64,000 nt of DNA from Erodium maritimum (lineage: Eukaryota; Streptophyta; Magnoliopsida; Geraniales; Geraniaceae). Numbering within the stretch: the first letter of the stretch is position 1; every line of letters starts with the position of its first letter. Location of the stretch: contig OY997594.1 of NCBI GenBank assembly GCA_963921825.1, positions 11,041,001 to 11,105,000 of the forward strand, in the 5' to 3' direction. The notes under the pieces were generated by a model. That model saw nothing but the letters and a program-made list of their open reading frames with translations, was not told the DNA's origin and did not search any database. Position numbers and translations under genes: made by a program. This document shows positions 57,465 through 64,000 of this stretch, piece after piece.

Positions 57465-59559
57465 ATATTAAGTTCTGAAAAATATTCTCATTCAAATATA
57501 AAAATTTGGCATTATTTCTTAGAAAAAAGCGTTAAATAATGTGATCTTCTTTAACAAATTATAATAAAATCGTAACAAATCGTAATTCTCTCCTCAAGGT
57601 ATATCACACTGCCCAAAGTAGCAAATATGAATGACCAAAATAGCAAATTTGGTATAGCCTAACAAATCCTCACATACGATAGGGTTGAAACTCTGCTAGA
57701 CAGTCGCTTAAAATGTGAGATGCTTAGGCAATCATACAATGTCTACGATCACGTGTTTGAGTGTTGGCATCATTATGATTTGTAAGTTAGTACAAATACT
57801 GATGGTTTTGAAGTTATACAGCGCCACCTTTGAGCTACGTGTGTTGCGCTGAGAGAGCGTGCCCAGTTCTGAAAATGATTTGTTTCCTTTTCTTTTCTGC
57901 TTGCCACAACCATTCCAATCTCTTCGACAACAGAACCTATGCATATCTTGCAATGAAAATGACACCACCAATTTCATTTTTCACTAAACTTCTTAGATTG
58001 ATTGATTGCAAAGGATAAACCAAGTTGTTTAGGGGGTCGAATAGGCTAAATAATATGGTTCTTTTTGTTGAAATATCAGGGTTTTTTTTCTCTTGGTTGA
58101 CTAGAAACGTCATTTCTCTCTTCTGATCTCACTCTTTCCTACAAAATCCTTTTAGCATTTAACTTACGAATTCAACCCTTAACAGTAGCGGTTCACTGAA
58201 TCAACATCATTTTTTGCTAAAAAACCTTGAATAATTGATCCTTCACAACAAGTGTTCTAACTTCTTCTTCTAAAACCATCATTATAGTTGTGGCCAAAGT
58301 GATTACCGTCAAAGTATAAACCTTCTTCGGCCTGAGCACGAATTGTACACAAGTTTGTTTACCCTTGTCTTATTTATGATATTCTAATATCATAAATGTT
58401 CATACATATATATATATAAATGATAAAATTTCATTTGTAATAAACATATACTCCCTCGTGCCACGATAATACAAAAGAAAAATTATGAGATTCCTCCACA
58501 CATATAAGCTCAACAAAAATGAACAAAACTTCACCGTCCAACATTATCACAATCTTTCCGTTTTTTGGAAAGCATTGTAATCATTGTAGTGTTAGCCACT
58601 TTCACACACAATTTAGCAAACTCAGTGTCATTGGTCGTTCTAATATCCCATCACAAACCACCCAATGGTTACATTACATATCACACATGCAAATTTTGAG
58701 AAGAAAAAAGGCAATAACAGGCTCCATTGGTCCAAATTTTATTCAACTTGTTTATAAATTAAATTTTAAAATATTAATTTTCAATAGTTTTCTAATAAAA
58801 ATGAATACCCGTGTTCATCGAGCATTACGTAGGATATGCTCAATTTTAGTAATCGATCAATCAAAATATGAATCTCTCGGTGGAGACCGCAAAAAAGAAG
58901 GAAGGGGTGGCAAATCCTTAAGGACACGTGTTGATTGATCAACGATGAGTTTTTTTATTATTGAAAATATATATGTTAACTTATTGTTATCCAGGAAGGG
59001 AAACAGACAAATCAAAATCTCATGCCGTGTCTGAGAGTGGCACTGCATTATTGTCTGTCCGTTCTTTTCGATCTTCACTTGCTCGCGTCATCTATGACAT
59101 CAATCCTACAAAGGCCACTCTCGTTCTGATCTTACTAGCCATAATCAATACATTTCACTTCCGCTGCTAATTAAATTCTTTGACTTACTCTACTTTTTGC
59201 ATGATTGTATATTAGATGTTTTTTGAGTGGCCTAGTTTTTTCAGAGAAAGGTCATTTTTGTGACAGAATGTGGTGACATATGCCTGTTATCGGGCCGGAT
59301 TATCTTCTCCACTTTAGTAAAATAATTATTTTGGTTACTGTCAGATTGATATTTTTATTTTGTCATTAGCTATTAGAATTCAGAAATATATTATTAAATT
59401 AATATAAAAGAAAATATAAATTGTGTAATTAAATATTTTCAATTTTTTATTTTATTTTATAGCATATAAATGGGACTTTTATTAATAATAAAAAATGGAT
59501 AAAAGAGGCACAAATATGAAATAATATATGAGGGCGAAACAAAGTCTAAAACAATGTGT
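57465..59559. other. AT-rich intergenic stretch
   Basis: No gene recognised. Short frames at 57830-58018 and 58519-58938 show no domain. A (TA)n tract lies near 58405-58420. Confidence 0.35.
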
Positions 59560-60440
59560 TGTTTCGGATGTTAACCCTATGATTAATATACTTGACTAAT
59601 CCAGGGAAAAAAATATAGGAGGAGATCCTCAGGTTGGTGGTTGCTTGATCGTAGTTCACAATGATTATTTTTTGACTCGACCTGAAAATGCATATGGTAT
59701 TAGATACATGGTATTTAGGGAGATAACGAGCATTCAAGGAGAACACCATGAAACATGGGATATAGTAGGTCTGGCAGGGTGAGGTGTGGATCCCCATACA
59801 CACCCCGGTATTCAATGTCAGCTATTGATTCCACTCTCCATGACTTCAATCGGGGGTGTCAGAGTCCCGATCTAGTAGATGGGGATGAAGTGTCCTTGCA
59901 CGAAGTCCCCGAGTGACTGGGTGCACCACATTCAAAGCACCAGAACTAGGATCAGGCTATCGATGAACTTGGGTGGTCAACGAACGGTGGAAGAGATGTG
60001 GGGTCTTAACGGATCCATAACATCGAGGTAGTAAGCAGGCACGCGGAGGAGGCAGCACATGAGGTAGGGGCGGTGGCTGTGGTGATAAAGATAACGATGA
60101 CGGCTCTGGTGGCAGAGGAGAAAGTGGTGGTGCTAGATCACGATCGATAACGGCAGCAACATTAGTGGCAACAGAGGCAGCGACGGAGGCGGCGGAACTG
60201 TGGCCTTTGGATCTTCGGGGGGATTCGCCATGAGGATCTAGGGACGGCTGCGAAGAGAGTCTTGACCACTGCTGCGATTGAATCTCGCAGACCTAGAAAT
60301 TGGGGTGGAGGCAACAGAGGGGATGGAAGGACCTGCTGTGGCGATGGTGGAAACAATATCGAAGATGAGACATATACATATGATGAGAAACCCGAATGAG
60401 CGAGGAAACGGGACAAAACCCAGAAGAGTGCCACAAGCTC
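59560..60440 (-). repeat. Dispersed retroposon-like repeat, copy 2
   Basis: Matches parts of 5700-6920 in the same orientation, notably GAGAACACCATGAAA (near 59740) and GGGGGTGTCAGAGTCCCGATC (near 59852). The right part (60050-60440) is GC-rich with GGTGG-type triplets. No TSD found, and edges are approximate. Confidence 0.45.
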
Positions 60441-60600
60441 GACGAGGCTCTATACATATAGTATAGTTTATTTAAAACTACAGTTGGATAAGATTTTATA
60501 ACAAAAACCAATTTAATTAGTAAATTATATGGAATCAGTCTACCAAATCAATCCATAAAAACATATAATAAATTAAGTTAAAGTAAGTATATACATTTAT

Positions 60601-61436
60601 AAACTTAATTCCCGAATAATTAACTTAAAAAGCTCTCTCGAGCTCTTTGTAGCCATTGTGGAGCAGCCATGGCTTCCATGTCTCTACTCCGATCAAGTAT
60701 AAGCTTGATGCATACCACAAGGACATGTCCGTATATCCCAAACCCTAGGGTTGTTTTCGAAGCCACCACACAACGACCACGCTTTCCCCACTTCGCTGCT
60801 CTCCCCACGCCCTTGAGCCCTCCTCGCCGCCATCGTCAATGGTGGGCAAGTACCGATCTGGCTGACTGTGCACCGGCTCCAACCAGATCTCGGCCAGGCT
60901 CAACCAAAGCCGATCAACCACGCTGTAGTGACCGGAGCGTTCCAGGAGGTTCGCTGGATTTGGGATCCGGGAGGAGGAACTTTAGGCCGACATCTGTATC
61001 CACGACACACAATGCCGGTCACCTCGAGACTGGACGACCCATTTTGGGTTGACCCGATAATGATCAATCTGCTTATGTGTGAAGTATCAGTGAAGTCACA
61101 TCCGGAGCACCGGGCGCATGCTCCGTCCTCCGCCACACAATTACACAGTCCAGCGTCTCAAGTCGATGAGTTAGCAATACCAGATTGCCTCACTACTACA
61201 GTTACGGGGTTCAGAAGAACTGGCATAGCAAGCTCTTTAGGCTACTATGTTCGTTTTCCTGTTTTATTGTGGTCTTTAAGATCAATTATACTAAATCGAT
61301 CTCCAATACGGATCCATATTCGGCAGATCCCTGCGGGGTTTCTGGACATATGCTGAAACTCAGGGTCAGAGACCCACATTATGTTTATGATTTTATCATG
61401 ATTAATAAAATTTCTATGACCACGTTTCAAAAAAAA
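60601..61436 (+). mobile_element. 0.84-kb LINE-derived retroposon with a 13-bp TSD
   Basis: TATATACATTTAT stands at 60588-60600 and 61437-61449; an A-run (61429-61436) precedes the right copy, so this is a plus-strand insert. The 5' part contains a frame from 60669 that opens MASMSLLRSSISLMHTTRT and continues with PRVVFEATT. It matches in frame with the start of the retroposon at 32393-33460. The 3' end (AATAAAATTTCTATGACCAC) differs from that element. No known domain. Confidence 0.8.
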
Positions 61437-61835
61437 TATATACATTTATTCATACTCAAAGTTTTCAGCAAATAAAATTAATCTAAAAAATAAAGATATG
61501 TGATAATCCATGTGCTCTTGCCTAACACAATTTGCCAACAAATTATTGACCATGCATGATGCTTCCACGTTTCATTTCATATGCGAGTCCCGCCTCTTCC
61601 TCTTTTTTTAGCAAGTTAGGATTATGCTTTTAATGTTAGCTTATTAATCTCATAACTTTTATATTTATAACGACACGTGGGCACTAATTAATGATTGCAT
61701 TATCATGTGAACAAGAACATGAATTTAGATAAATATTTTACTTCTTACAAATTAAATGACGTGGTTAAAATAAAAAAAAGTTAGACCTAGTCCACAAGAC
61801 TCATGTTGTTGATCGTGTTAATGTATTCGGGAATA

Positions 61836-63183
61836 TAAGAAAAATGTATTGAGAACCATTCTTAACATAGGAACCGTGAGAACCAATCTTATCCACTATC
61901 ACCTATGATCCAACACTCATCAAAATGTCACATCATCACCCCAATCCAACCCACATACACGCCACTTTCATCCATTCTCACCCAAGAAAGGGCATAATTG
62001 TAATAGCATGGTGCCATGTGGACAAGTGTCCATTTTTTTCCTTCACCAATTCACTAATTTAATATTTCTCGATTCGTTTGAACTCCGATTAACTTCAAAC
62101 TTGTGCCAATATTTTTCTTTTTCAAGGGCTTTAAATCAAGATCAGTCATGAATATATTTTGAAGCTCGAAAATAAAAATTTATATCAAAGTGATAAAAAT
62201 AATGTTGAGCGTTGATAAATCTTCACTAATAAATGTTTTATATCGGAGTACCAAACTAGTGCTAAATGTTGATAAAAAACATGCAATGAGGTGATAAGAA
62301 ACAAATAATGAGGTGATAAAAACCATTTTCAATTTTGATAATAAGTGTGATACACTAGAGTTTAACATTGATAAAAAAAACTTGTGATGAGGTGATAAAA
62401 AACACGTAATTCAATGATAAATCTAGTGTTTAGTATTGATACAACCGATGTTCATAAAAAGCACGCGATGAAATGATAAAAATCATGATCCGTTTTGGAG
62501 AATGGGGTGATAAAACCAGGGTAAAGTGTTGATAAACACAGAGCAAAGTGTTGATAAAAATTACTCATATATAATTTCTTTAAAAACCAGCTCCGAAATA
62601 AAATTTTTTTCGTGCTTCAATAAAACATGTGATGAGGGTGATAAAACACATGTAATTTGAATGATAAACCTAGTGTTTAGTGTTGATAAAACTAGTGTTC
62701 ATAAAAAGCACGCGATGAGGTGATAAAATCATGATCAGTTTTGGAAAATGAGGTGATAAAATCAGTGTAAAGTGTTGATAAAACCAGTGTAAAAGTGTTG
62801 ATAAATCCATAGCAAAGTGTTGATAAAAATTACCCAGATTTTTTTTTAAAAATCAACCCCGAAATAATTTTTTTTCGTGCTTCAAAATATATTAATGACT
62901 GATCTTGATTGAAAGCCCTTAAAAAACAAAACTAATGGCGCAAGTTTGAAGCCAATCAGAGTTCAAACGAAGCGGGACAAATTAAATTAGTGAATTGGTT
63001 AAAAAAAATAATATGATAGTTTTACTAAAAAAGCTCTTAGCACATACTAAAAAGTGCTGTTTTTTTTGCGGTCAACAAGTCAACTACTCAATTGCATCTC
63101 ATCCATCCATTCTTAAAACAGATGACTTAGATTGGTTCTCGCGGTTCCTACGTTAAAACATGGTTCTCACCAGATTTCTCCTC
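61836..63183. mobile_element. Mutator-like foldback element, 1.35 kb, perfect 10-bp TSD
   Basis: TTCGGGAATA stands at 61826-61835 and 63184-63193. The ends are long inverted repeats of about 310 bases: GAGAACCAATCT, CCAATTCACTAATTTAAT, TTCGTTTGAACTC and GGGCTTT.AATCAAGATCAGTCAT on the left recur inverted on the right in the same order. The interior (62190-62850) is a loose array of GTTGATAAAA and GGTGATAAAA words and is itself partly duplicated. There is no coding capacity. TSD length and long terminal repeats fit Mutator-like foldback elements. Confidence 0.85.
62190..62850. repeat. GATAAAA-word array inside the foldback element
   Basis: More than 25 occurrences of GATAAA in about 660 bases, usually as (A/G)GTGTTGATAAAA or GAGGTGATAAAA. 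A larger duplication is also visible: about 62405-62620 and 62640-62880 share AGCACGCGATGA, AATCATGATC and CGTGCTTCAA words in the same order. Confidence 0.85.
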
Positions 63184-63193
63184 TTCGGGAATA

Positions 63194-63397
63194 CTAAGAA
63201 TTCCAAACTTTTGTCATTCCCATATTTGAATGCCATGAATTTAAATGAGAGCAATTAATAGTAATTATAATGATCTGACATATAATATCTAGTTAAATTG
63301 TTTGCCATCGCTCATTTTTTGTATTTTTTTATATAACGTTACTAAAAGTTCGAACATTTGTATATATAAGCATCAAAGGAATACTCACTGGAAATTG
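63194..63397. other. AT-rich spacer
   Basis: AT-rich DNA between the foldback element and the next LINE; nothing recognised. Confidence 0.3.
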
Positions 63398-64000
63398 TTT
63401 TTTTATCGGCAAGACAAATTGAAATTAACCGATTCTTTTACGTAAGGAGTTCGGGGTGAAACCAAAAAAATTTAGGAGCATTCCGAAACGAAACCTCAAA
63501 CACTAGAACTCCATAATCGGGAAATAAAACAGAGTACAACACTAGGAAACTACCACAATAAGAACAGATAACCAACTAGAACAACCAACAGAAGAAAAAA
63601 CCAACACCAACCAATACAACAAAGGAAATATAAACAACAGATGAAACAGTCCACCACAAAGTAGAAACAAAAAAACGAAGAAGGGTCTTGAACCCTGATT
63701 TAACCACCTTGAAAAACTTGAGAAAATAAAGGTCTAGCTACCTGAGTTTAACCACCATGAAGCGCGAAAATGGAATACTGAAAACCAAGCCAAGCTACCA
63801 GAGAAGCTCTAACCCCTAACTTAGAAGAGAAAACCCCACTCCTAACTCATTAGACTGAAATTCCACAAAGGGAATTCCATGATCTAATTGCCGGTGGCCA
63901 AGACCACAACGGCGAGAGGAACTCGAATTACCCAACTAACCCAAGTTGCTTGCTTTTGAACGGGAAAACAGAGCCCTAAGACCTCACCAGCAACCAACCC
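63398..64000 (-). mobile_element. 3' part of a LINE, minus strand, running off the window
   Basis: A T-run (63398-63404) followed by ATCGGCAAGACAAATTGAAATT is, on the minus strand, AATTTCAATTTGTCTTGCCGAT plus poly(A) in shortened form. Plant LINE 3' ends often finish with GCCGATAAAAA. The rest is A/C-rich (sense G/T-rich) 3' sequence without an intact frame; the body should lie to the right of the window. Confidence 0.55.

Overview
The window is nuclear DNA of a flowering plant, most likely a eudicot; the species cannot be named from the sequence. The evidence is an intron-rich RAD23 gene of the plant RAD23C/D type, a compact plant-specific acidic-protein gene, and a repeat content typical of angiosperms: L1-type LINEs with an RNase H domain, Ty3/gypsy-like long LTRs primed by initiator tRNA-Met, PIF/Harbinger genes and Mutator-like foldback elements. 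Only two intact host genes are visible. One is an intron-less gene for a 178-residue acidic protein (37639-38175, +). The other is a 12-exon RAD23 gene (45948-50833, +), whose product is a ubiquitin receptor shuttling substrates to the proteasome and taking part in nucleotide excision repair.

Layout. 1-645: 5' part of a retroposon that continues left of the window. 698-5369: L1-type LINE on the minus strand, with endonuclease, reverse transcriptase, zf-RVT and RNase H, broken by few lesions. 5700-6920: dispersed repeat, second copy at 59560-60440. 7787-10923: Harbinger ORF1-like pseudogene split by a 2.6-kb solo LTR. 11.8-16.6 kb: four short target-primed retroposons almost end to end, each with a recognisable target-site duplication (TSD). 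18.4-19.8 kb: LINE gag remnant, cut by a 3.2-kb LTR with an adjoining primer-binding site (19783-23020). 23-28.4 kb: degenerate non-coding sequence. 28.5-33.5 kb: retroposons and a MULE-type MITE. 35179-37015: complete gag-only LINE derivative with a perfect 15-bp TSD. 38.6-43.7 kb: decayed repeats and a minus-strand LTR with its primer-binding site. 43717-45212: second Harbinger ORF1-like pseudogene. 51980-52900: 5' fragment of a Harbinger transposase unit. 53.4-57.4 kb: retroposon remnant, a 1.1-kb solo LTR and a complete 1.8-kb retroposon. 60601-61436: short retroposon with a 13-bp TSD. 61836-63183: Mutator-like foldback element with a perfect 10-bp TSD and an interior of GATAAAA-type repeats. 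63398-64000: 3' part of another LINE.

How it fits together. The strongest theme is a dense population of short (0.8-1.8 kb), non-autonomous LINE-derived retroposons. Many still carry TSDs of 10-17 bp, and they share 3' or 5' modules in different combinations. Full LINEs with ORF2 are present as possible sources of the machinery. A second theme is a set of three related long LTRs. They share terminal sequence and a conserved inverted repeat about 0.3 kb from the 3' end, but carry unrelated tandem arrays at equivalent positions.
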